A stretch of 64,000 bases of DNA from JAGVPT01 sp964439265. GTDB lineage: Bacteria > Bacteroidota > Ignavibacteria > UBA10030 > UBA8401. Of this stretch, positions 1 through 8,487 are shown piece by piece (the stretch's first letter is position 1; every line of letters starts with the position of its first letter). Both the position numbers and the translations under genes were made by a program. The notes below the pieces were generated by a model. That model saw nothing but the letters and a program-made list of their open reading frames with translations, was not told where the DNA came from and searched no databases. The stretch spans positions 1-64,000 of the forward strand of contig CAYTOA010000003.1 of the NCBI GenBank assembly GCA_964439265.1, written 5' to 3'.

Positions 1-155
1 TCGACGACTCCCTCCGGGTCTATGACCCGTAGGGTCGTTCAACGAATCTACGATTGGTAGAATCGTAGATAGACGACTCGTCGATGGTTCAGAATGACAA
101 TGATCTCTCAGTGTGCCTTGAGAAAGACATGAATAAGCGTTTTTGAGATAGTTTC
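1..155. repeat. Structured intergenic repeat, copy A, cut by the window edge
   Basis: The reverse complement of this stretch matches 52013-52166 at roughly nine bases in ten by eye. It contains a 10-bp hairpin (ATCTACGATT, 5-nt loop, AATCGTAGAT) around 46-71 and smaller nested palindromes such as GACCC-GTA-GGGTC. Its inner end, TTTTTGAGATA at 140-150, matches the terminal inverted repeat of the complete copy near 52.3 kb. The one difference inside the hairpin region lies in the loop. The left part is outside the window. It codes for nothing recognisable and precedes the nitroreductase gene. Confidence 0.85.
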
Positions 156-187
156 TAATTTCTTCTTATCTATGACCTGGAGTAAAT

Positions 188-811
188 ATGAAAACCTTAC
201 GAATTCTATTCATCTCGCTCTTCACCGCCTCCCTGCTGGCCGGCCAAACACTTGAACTTCCTGCACCGCTGAAGACCGGAGGCATGCCGCTTATGGAGGC
301 ATTGGCAAAACGGGTGACCGTCCGCTCTTTTGACACAACAGACATTTCAATGCAGCAGCTCTCCAGCCTTCTGTGGGCTTCGTTCGGCGTCAATCGCCCC
401 GACGGCAGGAGAACGGCACCTTCCGCCAACAACAAGCAGGAGGTCGATATTTACGTCCTCCTAAAAAACGGGGCATATCTCTATGATGCTCTAAACAATA
501 AGCTCGTTTCGGTTTCAGCTGAGGACCTTCGCAATCAGGCTTCGGATCAACGATTTGCCGATGCGCCCGTTCAGTTGATCTTTGTCGCCGATTTGTCGAA
601 AAGAGGAGATAATTCAGAGGAAGGGAAAATGAGGATGGCGTATATCGATTGCGGTTATATCTCGCAAAATACGTATTTGTTTTGCACGTCTGAGGGATTG
701 GTCACCGGAGCCCGCGCTACGGTCAATCGCGATCCTTTGATGTCGAAACTCAAGCTGACTTCGGACCAGAGGATCTTGCTGGCCCACTCAGTAGGTCATC
801 CCAAACCATAA
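188..811 (+). CDS. Secreted SagB/ThcOx-type nitroreductase family protein
   Basis: A 207-residue protein with an N-terminal signal peptide (about residues 1-19, hydrophobic core ILFISLFTASLLAG). The mature part has features of the SagB-type nitroreductase family: RSFDT near residues 46-50, LSSLLWASFGVNR near 58-70, a conserved RRTAPSA stretch near 74-80, and a C-terminal GLVTGARA segment. These flavoproteins oxidise or reduce small substrates with FMN. Stand-alone exported members occur in anaerobes and their substrates are mostly unknown. A GGAG ribosome site lies a few bases before the ATG. It converges on purE, 16 bp downstream. The family call is firm; the substrate is not known. Confidence 0.82.
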   Translation: MKTLRILFISLFTASLLAGQTLELPAPLKTGGMPLMEALAKRVTVRSFDTTDISMQQLSSLLWASFGVNRPDGRRTAPSANNKQEVDIYVLLKNGAYLYDALNNKLVSVSAEDLRNQASDQRFADAPVQLIFVADLSKRGDNSEEGKMRMAYIDCGYISQNTYLFCTSEGLVTGARATVNRDPLMSKLKLTSDQRILLAHSVGHPKP

Positions 812-827
812 GAAGCGATCCAAAATT

Positions 828-1322
828 TTATTGCCGCGGATCCGGGTGTTCGAGGGCCGTCTTCACTTGCTGTTCGCGGTATTTCTTGATCGCCTCTCGG
901 AATTCCGGATGTTTTCCTGCCATCATTGCCGCCGCGAACAAGGCGGCGTTGATCGCACCTGCTTTTCCGATTGCCAACGTCCCTACGGGGATTCCTGCGG
1001 GCATTTGCACCATCGAAAGAAGCGAATCGATTCCGTTCAGCGATTTCGACTCCATCGGAACGCCAAGCACGGGGAGCAATGTCTTTGCCGCTGCAACTCC
1101 CGCCAGATGCGCTGCGCCGCCGGCGCCTGCAATGATCACCTCGAGGCCGCGCGATTCCGCTTTGGAGACGTAGTCGAACAGCAGATCGGGCGTGCGATGG
1201 GCCGAAAGAACGCGCGCTTCGTATGAAATCTTCAGCTGGTCGAGCATCGCCCCGCAATGCTGAAGCGTCTCCCAATCCGATTTAGAGCCCATGATGAGTC
1301 CGACAAGAATTTGGTCTGGCAT
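828..1322 (-). CDS. purE: N5-carboxyaminoimidazole ribonucleotide mutase
   Basis: A 164-residue protein of the usual class I PurE length. It carries GSKSDW (residues 12-17), SAHRTP (40-45) and the glycine-rich AGAGGAAHLAG substrate loop (65-75). It moves the carboxylate of N5-CAIR to give CAIR in purine synthesis in the cytosol. The usual partner purK is not next to it. Upstream, toward higher coordinates, is only a short spacer holding an inverted CTTTGCG repeat pair. It is transcribed toward the nitroreductase gene. The identification is secure. Confidence 0.96.
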   Translation of the reverse strand: MPDQILVGLIMGSKSDWETLQHCGAMLDQLKISYEARVLSAHRTPDLLFDYVSKAESRGLEVIIAGAGGAAHLAGVAAAKTLLPVLGVPMESKSLNGIDSLLSMVQMPAGIPVGTLAIGKAGAINAALFAAAMMAGKHPEFREAIKKYREQQVKTALEHPDPRQ

Positions 1323-1373
1323 GACTTCTCCGTATTATTGTTAGGCTTATGCAGCTTTTTCTAAAAATCTTTC

Positions 1374-1438
1374 ACGCAAAGACGCAGAGTCGCAAAGAAA
1401 TTTTAAACCAACTTCTTTGCGCCTTCGCAGCTTGGCGA
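1374..1438. repeat. Inverted CTTTGCG-type repeat pair with no gene inside
   Basis: The left arm (1374-1399) and right arm (1413-1438) are imperfect inverted copies of a CTTTGCG word repeat, sharing a perfect TTCTTTGCG core and separated by only 13 nt. The same word family encloses the GxxExxY gene at 16516-16969. This unit therefore looks like an empty version, or simply a strong hairpin. It lies between the start of purE and the end of the Sel1-repeat gene. Confidence 0.7.
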
Positions 1439-1513
1439 GAGGCAGCTTTTCGCATGTCTCAATCTACAAAATTGTATCTTACGCGCAAATTGCAGGCCGA
1501 ATGCCCTGAACAA

Positions 1514-3079
1514 CTATTCGTCTTTTATCCGGTATTGCACCGAGTCGGGGCGAAGCTCATCGTACATTTTCTTCAGAGCATAGTACGCAATTTGACTTCC
1601 CCTGTATGCGCTTTCGCGGTACCGCCGCACTGCTTCAGGCTTGCTTTCGCCCACGCCAGTTCCGGTTTCGTAACAATACGCCAGCGCAACTTCGGCCACG
1701 AGCGATCCTTTATGGGCGGCGGAGTCAAGGCCGGCAATCGACGCGGAGTAGTCCCGCAGGTGAAGATCTGCGATGACGTTTGTCGCCGCGAGCCGTATCT
1801 CCGCTTCACGGCTTCCCAGCGCCGCAGCTTCGGTCCAAAGCTCTACCGCCTTTTCCTTGTTCTTCTCAACCCCTCTCCCTGAAAAATAGCAGAGACCCTC
1901 TTCGATCATTGCCTGGACGTGATGCTGCGCCGATGCCTTGCGCAGAAGAGCAAACGACTCTTCCGGGGGAAACTCCGTGTCGAAACCGACCGAGATCAAT
2001 CCCGCGCACACAAACTCGGCATCAGCGTTGTCTTTCAGGACAAGCGAATGCATTTGCTGGACGAATTTTTTATCTTGAAAAACATTCCACAGCAGCGCAG
2101 GCGCGCGCGGAAACTCGAGACGTATCGCCCGGAGATATTCCGTCGCCGCAAGCATCAAATTTTTTCGTTCAATAATGCCCTTCTCATAAAATCGCCCGAG
2201 CACCGCGAGCGCCTCGGGACTCCCGGCGTCTGCCGCGCTTTGAATCAAATGGAGGAGAGATGAGTCTGCGACAAGCTTATCCGCGTCGAGCGAAGAAATA
2301 CCAAGCGCATTTTTTAGCTCGGGACTTCCTTTCCGCAGCATGTCTTTGAGAAATGCGAGCTCGTCCTGCTTTGTCGCCGTTTCGTCGCTGAAATCGAGAA
2401 GAACGGGCTTCCATGAATGCGTCGGCAGCACAAGTGCAGAGTCCTTCCGGACTGCAGGTGTTGAGGGTGAAACGGCAGATGTGTCCGACGAATCAGCGTG
2501 GATGTCGATGCCCCGCTTTTCAAATTCAACGAGCGCTTCGCGCGCCGGCTGGTATCCGGCGGCGGCGGATTTTTTCATCCAGTGGTACGCCTCGATCCAG
2601 TTTTGTGGAGCAACTAAATTATCGGTAAGGATCGAACCGTAAACATACTCCGCTTCCGGCATGCCTTCCTTTGCGGCATACTGAAAATGTTCGAACGCCT
2701 TGAAGGGGTTCCACGGCAGTCCCCACCCGTTGTTCAGAAAAATTCCAAGGTTGTATTGGGCGATGAGAAACCCCTGGTCAGCGGCTTTTTGGATCCAGTA
2801 TGCGCTCTTCACGGTATCGACGCCGAACCCCCTGCCAAGAAGATAGCGGATGCCAAGTTCGTGCTGGGCCGAGGCGTCCCCATTGTTGGCCTTCTCCATC
2901 AATTTGAACTCTTCCCACAGCTCGTACGATTCGTCCGACCGCCTCACAAGGTTAAGAGTTGGTGCACGGTGTTCTTTGAACACTGCCGCCTTGGTCGAGT
3001 CTTGTGCGTGCGCGGTGAACAAACATAATCCGGCCGCAAGAAAAATGCATCCGCCAATAAAAAAACGCTTCACCATCAT
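1514..3079 (-). CDS. Secreted Sel1-repeat (TPR-like) protein
   Basis: A 521-residue protein with a signal peptide (FFIGGCIFLAAGLCLFTAHA, cleavage near residue 25). Sel1-type repeats begin near residue 60: ASAQHELGIRYLLGRG, AQYNLGIFLNNGWG and AEYVYGSILTD are successive A-x-x-x-L-G-x-x-Y/F repeats. More follow in the C-terminal half (EALAVLGRFYEKGI, AMIEEGLCYFSGRGV, AEVALAYCYETGTGV). Sel1 repeats form alpha-solenoid scaffolds for protein contacts. Two adjacent ATGs exist and the first was used. There is no catalytic domain and no operon partner, so the function is unknown beyond an exported scaffold. Confidence 0.85.
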   Translation of the reverse strand: MMVKRFFIGGCIFLAAGLCLFTAHAQDSTKAAVFKEHRAPTLNLVRRSDESYELWEEFKLMEKANNGDASAQHELGIRYLLGRGFGVDTVKSAYWIQKAADQGFLIAQYNLGIFLNNGWGLPWNPFKAFEHFQYAAKEGMPEAEYVYGSILTDNLVAPQNWIEAYHWMKKSAAAGYQPAREALVEFEKRGIDIHADSSDTSAVSPSTPAVRKDSALVLPTHSWKPVLLDFSDETATKQDELAFLKDMLRKGSPELKNALGISSLDADKLVADSSLLHLIQSAADAGSPEALAVLGRFYEKGIIERKNLMLAATEYLRAIRLEFPRAPALLWNVFQDKKFVQQMHSLVLKDNADAEFVCAGLISVGFDTEFPPEESFALLRKASAQHHVQAMIEEGLCYFSGRGVEKNKEKAVELWTEAAALGSREAEIRLAATNVIADLHLRDYSASIAGLDSAAHKGSLVAEVALAYCYETGTGVGESKPEAVRRYRESAYRGSQIAYYALKKMYDELRPDSVQYRIKDE

Positions 3080-3203
3080 GGCTTGTTTGAGCGGCTCCCG
3101 GAGAAAATGAAAGGAGAAAATATGGAGGTGTATAGTTAGACGGATGAATGAGAATTTCGTTTATTGACTGCAGAAGAAGCCGTCCGGCGGCCTGCGGACT
3201 TCG

Positions 3204-4373
3204 TTACGACGCCCGCAGGGCGTTGATGATGTTCAGCCGGGAAGCTCTCACTGCCGGCAGGAAACCGCCGACCAATCCCATGAAAAGTGAGAAAATGAGA
3301 GTGTAAATCGCTATCGAAGCCGTGAAATGGAAGCCGAACGCAAGTTCTGTAAACGATGTAAAGTTCGTGGTGGAAAAAGACACGAACTCCAGAAATGAGG
3401 CGAGGAGCAATCCCAATCCGCCGCCGAGGAGGGAGAGGAACATTGCCTCCGCCAGGAACGCCGCGAGGATGCTCCTTCGGCGGAAACCGAGCGCACGCAT
3501 CGTCCCGATTTCAACGGTGCGGTTTGCAACGGCGGCATACATCGTGATCATCGCGCCGATCATCGCGCCCGCGCTGAAAATGATGGTGATGACAAGTCCA
3601 AGATACTTTATGAACGCAGCCATTCCCTGAGACTGCTCTTCGTAGAACGCTTTTTCCCTCTTCGGTTCAAGGTCTGCCAGCCGCTGATCGCTCTCCATTC
3701 TTGTCTTGAACGCATCGAAGTCATTCACACTCTTTAATTTTACCGTCAACGATGAATACACGGGCCTGTTGAATGCAAGCATCAACTGATCTGCATCAGC
3801 CCAGACCTCCGATGCGAAACCGCTTCTTCCAGCGTCGAAGACTCCCACGATGGTCCAGAACCCGGATCCTATCTGGATCGTTTTTCCTATGGCGACTCCC
3901 GCGAACTGCGACGCGACGGCATTTCCAACGGTGATTTCAGAGGAGCCTTGTTTGAACATGCGCCCTTCCTTTACTGTCACCTGAGGCCTCATCGAAGTTG
4001 CGCCGGGGGAAACACCGCGCACCGGCACGTTCGCCATATCGTTCGTCCCGTTCTTGCTCAAATTGATAATCGTGATGACGTCTGCCGTCGCCACCGGTTT
4101 GCCGTCCGTTCCCGTCGCGACTTCGGGAAACGTTGAAATGTTCGAGACCGACTCGCGTCCGATCGCGCTCACGAGTTCGCTTTGGGCCGACTTCCTGACA
4201 ATGATCACATTGTCGTCCGAACCTGTCGAGACAAGCGTCTGCGTGACGCCTTCCGAAAGCATCAGCACGGCGGCGAAGACAAAGACGACTAGCGTGATGC
4301 CGCTGAGGGTGAGGGACATCGTCAGCCGGCGAGTCCAGAGATTGCGTATCGTATACGAAAGAGGGATTTTCAT
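3204..4373 (-). CDS. ABC transporter permease, MacB/FtsX type (second permease)
   Basis: A 389-residue FtsX-like permease. One transmembrane helix near residues 17-40 is followed by a large extracytoplasmic domain, then three C-terminal helices separated by the conserved cytoplasmic loop EIGTMRALGFRR. It is the last gene of an operon with adaptor (6371-7612), ATPase (5641-6321) and a sister permease (4437-5600). MacB-type permeases act as mechanotransmitters for export of peptides, lipoproteins or antibiotics rather than as true channels. The spacer to the sister permease is mostly a repeat at 4400-4427. The transported substrate is unknown. Confidence 0.9.
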   Translation of the reverse strand: MKIPLSYTIRNLWTRRLTMSLTLSGITLVVFVFAAVLMLSEGVTQTLVSTGSDDNVIIVRKSAQSELVSAIGRESVSNISTFPEVATGTDGKPVATADVITIINLSKNGTNDMANVPVRGVSPGATSMRPQVTVKEGRMFKQGSSEITVGNAVASQFAGVAIGKTIQIGSGFWTIVGVFDAGRSGFASEVWADADQLMLAFNRPVYSSLTVKLKSVNDFDAFKTRMESDQRLADLEPKREKAFYEEQSQGMAAFIKYLGLVITIIFSAGAMIGAMITMYAAVANRTVEIGTMRALGFRRRSILAAFLAEAMFLSLLGGGLGLLLASFLEFVSFSTTNFTSFTELAFGFHFTASIAIYTLIFSLFMGLVGGFLPAVRASRLNIINALRAS

Positions 4374-4399
4374 AAAGTTATTTTATTAGCCTATAGAAA

Positions 4400-4427
4400 C
4401 TTCGTGTCTCTTTGTGCCCTTCATGGA
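4400..4427. repeat. 28-bp intergenic repeat, copy 1
   Basis: This 28-bp sequence, beginning CTTCGTGTCTCTTTGTG, recurs with two differences at 14159-14186. It takes up nearly half of the 63-bp spacer between the two permease genes. It belongs to the same word style (CTTTGTGTCCTTCGTGG) as the arms around the GxxExxY cassette at 28595-29077. Confidence 0.8.
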
Positions 4428-4436
4428 CAAAGGCAA

Positions 4437-5600
4437 TTACCCGATTTGCCGCAGACCATCCACAATTTTTATCCGGGCCGAGCGTATCGCGGGAAAGATC
4501 GACGCTAACACGCCGACAACAACCGATAACGCGAGTGCCAGCACAATCGTCGACGGCTCTACTGCGAAGACCGGAAACATCGTCGGAAAACCGGCTGCAA
4601 CCGCGGCGGCCATCGGAAACGTCAATGCAATGCCGATGCATCCGCCGATCATCGCGATGACCAGCGACTCTCCGGCAACCAGTCCGACAATGTGTCCCGA
4701 GTTGAATCCTAGTGTCTTCAGTACCGCGTATTCCCGCACACGCTCGCGCGCAGCCATGATGATCGTATTCGCAAGGACCAGCAAAATAATGCCGATGATA
4801 ACGTATGAAATAACCTCGAGCGATGTTAAGATCGCGCTCGACAACGACACAAAGCTTTGCTGGAATGCTTTCTCGGTTTCCGATTTTGTCTTTGCCGGTG
4901 AATTTGCGAACAAGGCGTCAACACTTTCCGACACGGATGCCGCGTCGTTCGCGCTTGCGATCTGGATCACGTACCACCCGACCTGGTCTGCACGGTAGAG
5001 GGCGGTTTGTTTCAATGATTCGTTGAGGTATGACCATTGGAAGAACATCTGCGTTTCATCCACTGTCCGGTCCTTGCCCGTATAGACGCCGCGGATCACG
5101 AACTGCCAATGGCCGGGATAAATGTCCCCCTCGATCGGGATGATGTCGCCGACCTTCCAGCCGTACTTATCCATGATCTTCTTGCCGACGATGCACGCGT
5201 TCCGTTCTTTTTTGAACGTCTCAAGCTGGTCCGGGGGAATGACGAATTCCGGATACATGCCGAGAAATTCTTCGGCATCAACCGCATAGCGCGGGAAAAA
5301 ATTCTCGAACGACTGGTCTTTATATACGCCTTGAAACCAATATGCATACGATACCTTCGTCACGCCCGGTATCTTTTCGATTTGGTCCCGGTACGACAAT
5401 GGGAGCGGGTAGATAAATGAAACCGCGTGCCGCGTAATAAGCCTGCTCGAGGACGACGACTCAACGCCGGAATTCCAGGCGGACACGATCGTCCGCAGAA
5501 AACTGAATGCGAAAACGGCACAGGACAGGCCTAGAATCGTCAAAAACGAGCGGAGTTTATGACGCAGAAGATTCTTTAAAACAAGCTTCAACACTCTCAT
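4437..5600 (-). CDS. ABC transporter permease, MacB/FtsX type (first permease)
   Basis: A 387-residue FtsX-domain permease with an N-terminal helix (SFLTILGLSCAVFAFSFLRT), a periplasmic domain, and a C-terminal block of three helices around the loop EYAVLKTLGFNS. It starts 40 bp after the ATPase gene ends and shares direction with the adaptor, ATPase and second permease, so a heteromeric permease pair is likely. Classical MacB has ATPase and permease fused; here they are separate, closer to Dev- or YknXYZ-like layouts. Substrate unknown. Confidence 0.9.
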   Translation of the reverse strand: MRVLKLVLKNLLRHKLRSFLTILGLSCAVFAFSFLRTIVSAWNSGVESSSSSRLITRHAVSFIYPLPLSYRDQIEKIPGVTKVSYAYWFQGVYKDQSFENFFPRYAVDAEEFLGMYPEFVIPPDQLETFKKERNACIVGKKIMDKYGWKVGDIIPIEGDIYPGHWQFVIRGVYTGKDRTVDETQMFFQWSYLNESLKQTALYRADQVGWYVIQIASANDAASVSESVDALFANSPAKTKSETEKAFQQSFVSLSSAILTSLEVISYVIIGIILLVLANTIIMAARERVREYAVLKTLGFNSGHIVGLVAGESLVIAMIGGCIGIALTFPMAAAVAAGFPTMFPVFAVEPSTIVLALALSVVVGVLASIFPAIRSARIKIVDGLRQIG

Positions 5601-5640
5601 GATTTTTTCCTAATCAGTTGTGCGGCCATCAACAAAGAAA

Positions 5641-6321
5641 TCAGTTCTCCATCAAATCGCCTTTTTCCAGATGACGCACTTTATGGGCTTTTTCCGCCGC
5701 GTGCGGATCGTGGGTTACCATGACGATCGTTTTCTTGAATTCCGTATTCAGCCGTTCCATCAGGATCAGGATTTCGTCGGCAGATTTCTTGTCGAGATCT
5801 CCGGTCGGTTCGTCCGCAACGATGATGGTCGGGTCCGTAACGATGGCCCGTGCGATCGCGACCCGTTGTTCCTGTCCGCCGGAGAGCTGTTTCGGATAAT
5901 GTTTCATCCTGTCTCCCAGGCCGACGACATTCAACGCAGCTTCGACGTGTTCCCGCTTTTCCTTTTTGGAGAGGTTTGTCAGCAGCAGCGGCAGTTCTAC
6001 GTTTTCGAACGCCGTCAACACAGGAAGAAGATTGTAGAACTGGAAGACAAAGCCTACGTTGTGGGAACGCCATTTCGCCAGCGCCGATTCTCCGAGCGTC
6101 GAAATATCCGTTCCTGCGATGACCAGCGATCCGCTGTTCGGCCGGTCGATCCCTGCGATGAGGTTCAGGAGTGTTGTCTTCCCTGAGCCGGACGGTCCCA
6201 TGAGCGCGAGAAACTCGCCTTCGGGAATATCGAGGGTGATGTTCTGCAGCACGGGAATCTCCATGCTGTCGCGTTTATAGATCTTCGTTACATTACGAAT
6301 TTGAACTATTGGTTCTGCCAT
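5641..6321 (-). CDS. ABC transporter ATP-binding protein, MacB/LolD type
   Basis: A 226-residue ATPase with Walker A GPSGSGKTT (42-50), ABC signature LSGGQ (146-150, followed by EQRVA), Walker B IIVADEPTGDLD (166-177) and switch His in VMVTHD (about 199-204). Its length and FQFYNLLP segment fit the MacB/LolD export subfamily. It is 49 bp downstream of the adaptor gene and is expected to energise the two permeases that follow. Confident as an ATPase; the exported molecule is unknown. Confidence 0.95.
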   Translation of the reverse strand: MAEPIVQIRNVTKIYKRDSMEIPVLQNITLDIPEGEFLALMGPSGSGKTTLLNLIAGIDRPNSGSLVIAGTDISTLGESALAKWRSHNVGFVFQFYNLLPVLTAFENVELPLLLTNLSKKEKREHVEAALNVVGLGDRMKHYPKQLSGGQEQRVAIARAIVTDPTIIVADEPTGDLDKKSADEILILMERLNTEFKKTIVMVTHDPHAAEKAHKVRHLEKGDLMEN

Positions 6322-6370
6322 GGATGTTTTGTGGATTAGTGATGAAAATGCACGACAGCGTCAGCGCTGA

Positions 6371-7612
6371 CTATTTCGTTGTGGTGATCTTCGACCCGGA
6401 TGAAAGTTTTTCAGACGGATGGAGGACAACTTTGTCTCCGACCGAGAGTCCCTGTCGGATTTCAATACTGCTTCCCATCATCTCGCCGACAACGACGGGA
6501 GTTTCGACGACGGTTTCGTTCCGGAGAAGGAACGCGACTTTCTTTCCATCTCTCGTGGTGACGGCCGAGACTGGCACTGATATTTTCGCCGTGGAATTTT
6601 CTTCGGTATTTTCAGTTACTTTGTTCAGAAAAAGAACCTTCGCGCTCATCTCGGGCAGGACGAGTTCGTCGCGGTCCAGGAATTGAACTTTCGTCAACAC
6701 CGTTGCCTTGGCGCGGTCGGCAGTCGGAACAATTTTATGTACGACGCCGTGGTACCGCTTATCCGGAATGGCATCGAGCGTAATTTCACACGGTTGGCTG
6801 GTATGGACTTTCTCGATATTCGATTCCGACACGTCGGCTTCCACCTCGAGCGATGTCATATCCGCAAGTGTGACCAGGTCTCCGCGCGACCCGGACGCGG
6901 CGCCGAACGGCGTGATGACATCGCCGACATCCGCATCTTTTGTCAAAACCGTTCCGTCGAAGGGAGCACGGATGAACGTGTATTCAACCTGTACTTCTGC
7001 GGAACGAACGGCAGCTTCCGCTGCATTGACACTCGCCTCAGCCGAAACCACTCCGGCAACGGCTTTTCTATAGCGGGCGTTTGCCGGATCGTAATCCGCC
7101 TTCGATGCTAGGTTCTGGTTGTAAAGAGATTTTTCCCGCTCATAATTCGATGTCGCATCGTCAAGTTCGGCTTTTGCCTGGTCGACGCCGGCTTTCGCAA
7201 CGCCGAGGTTCGCTTTCGCCTGGCCGAGAGCCGCCTCAACATCGCTGCTCTCCAGTCTTCCGATGATGGTTCCCTTCGTGACCCTGTCGCCTTCAATCAC
7301 GCCGAGGAATTCAAGCCGTCCGGTTCCTTTCGACGCAACCGAGGCTTTGCGCTGTGCCACAACGTACCCGCTTGCCGTGAGCACGGTGTTGGCCTGCGAC
7401 GGATACGAGAGAGTGACGGTTGCGGTCTCGATCTGCTCTGCCGAAGACATACCGCCGCCTAACATAAGGAGCACGATGCTGATGATCAACACCGCTCCGA
7501 TGGAGGAATAAAGAATGAAATTCTTTTTCGATCCTCCGGGCCGGTTCGGTTCGGGAGCACTTCTATTGATGCGGAGCGATGAGAGATCCGCGTTTTGAGT
7601 ATCAGATGACAT
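6371..7612 (-). CDS. Periplasmic adaptor (HlyD/MacA family)
   Basis: A 413-residue membrane fusion protein. A cytoplasmic tail is followed by one transmembrane helix (about residues 32-54), the first lipoyl half with SGYVVAQRKASVASK, a coiled-coil hairpin rich in A, E and K (about 125-205), the second lipoyl half (TFIRAPFDGTVLTK), then beta-barrel and membrane-proximal domains. Such adaptors link an inner-membrane ABC transporter to an outer-membrane duct, implying a Gram-negative envelope. First gene of a four-gene operon. No outer-membrane TolC-like gene is in the window. Confidence 0.92.
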   Translation of the reverse strand: MSSDTQNADLSSLRINRSAPEPNRPGGSKKNFILYSSIGAVLIISIVLLMLGGGMSSAEQIETATVTLSYPSQANTVLTASGYVVAQRKASVASKGTGRLEFLGVIEGDRVTKGTIIGRLESSDVEAALGQAKANLGVAKAGVDQAKAELDDATSNYEREKSLYNQNLASKADYDPANARYRKAVAGVVSAEASVNAAEAAVRSAEVQVEYTFIRAPFDGTVLTKDADVGDVITPFGAASGSRGDLVTLADMTSLEVEADVSESNIEKVHTSQPCEITLDAIPDKRYHGVVHKIVPTADRAKATVLTKVQFLDRDELVLPEMSAKVLFLNKVTENTEENSTAKISVPVSAVTTRDGKKVAFLLRNETVVETPVVVGEMMGSSIEIRQGLSVGDKVVLHPSEKLSSGSKITTTK

Positions 7613-7729
7613 GAATCAGCTTTTTGTTTGGTAGTCGGCTGGGAATACAACCTACAGAACAAATATCTTGTTTGTACGGTTCGTGAAATATGTAAAAATT
7701 TGTTGCGAAAATCAATGATTTTCGGGTGT

Positions 7730-8470
7730 TTAACGCGCTTTTCTGTTTTCCTTCACCTGAGATTGCTTCGATTGCTCAAATTTGCCCCTGTATTCCACCA
7801 GCCCGATGTCACACCCCTGTCCGATGCTGACATTATTTCCTCTTACCGCCTTCGCTTTTGTATCTTCAAGGTAGATGTCGTCCCCTTCGATCGTGTCTGT
7901 CGTAAGCCCGCCGTGAAGGTCGAGCGAAAAAAGGAGTGAGTTGATCAATCGCCCAAGACGAAAGGTATTCCCTTTGCGGACGGTGATCGTTTCCCCGCCG
8001 ATTTCCTTGGCGCGGCACGGACCGTACAGCACGATCTCTATGCTGCCCGCGTTCAAAAGTCCCCCAACACTAAACGCTCCTTTGGACACAAATGTTTCAG
8101 CGGTGCAATCGCCTTTTACTTTGAATCCTCCTTTGACTTCAAGATGGTCCGCCGAACATCTTCCACCGACAACGGCGGTACCGTCTATTTTCATCTCCTT
8201 CGCATCCACCGCTCCCCGTACTTCCAACATTCCGCTTACCTTGAAGTCGTCCGCTCCGAGGTCTCCCGTAATTGCGGCTCTGCCGACTATTTTTCCGGTC
8301 TTCGTTTTAACACATCCGTCGATATCGGATGTTCCCGAGACTTTCAGGTCGATGCAATCGAAGTCGCCGTTGATGTCTCCTTGTCCGTTCACGACAACAT
8401 TATTATAGTATCCACCCGAAGCATTCGCGCTTCCTGAGATCTTTAAGTCGTGCCTGTTCTTCTTTTCCAT
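7730..8470 (-). CDS. Bactofilin-like polymer-forming protein
   Basis: A 246-residue protein built largely of short hydrophobic/glycine repeats of the right-handed beta-helix type: LKISGSANASGG, VVVNGQGDINGDF, LKVSGTSDIDG, FKVSGMLEVRG, MKIDGTAVVGG, LEVKGGFKVKG. This fits the bactofilin (DUF583) group and in particular the YhbE/YhbF-like members. A less regular C-terminal part (residues 170-246) ends in a charged tail. It is 17 bp downstream of the yhbD-like gene, the same pairing as in Bacillus. Likely a self-assembling cytoskeletal or surface scaffold; its role here is unknown. Confidence 0.8.
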   Translation of the reverse strand: MEKKNRHDLKISGSANASGGYYNNVVVNGQGDINGDFDCIDLKVSGTSDIDGCVKTKTGKIVGRAAITGDLGADDFKVSGMLEVRGAVDAKEMKIDGTAVVGGRCSADHLEVKGGFKVKGDCTAETFVSKGAFSVGGLLNAGSIEIVLYGPCRAKEIGGETITVRKGNTFRLGRLINSLLFSLDLHGGLTTDTIEGDDIYLEDTKAKAVRGNNVSIGQGCDIGLVEYRGKFEQSKQSQVKENRKAR

Positions 8471-8487
8471 GAAAGTTATCCCTTGTA

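Noticed and set aside
1349..1882. Plus-strand frame starting in the repeat region downstream of purE
   Set aside because: Begins in the inverted repeat and runs antisense through the Sel1-repeat gene.
3170..3203. Terminator after the second permease
   Set aside because: GTCCG...CGGAC hairpin is present but short, and no T-run follows on the minus strand.
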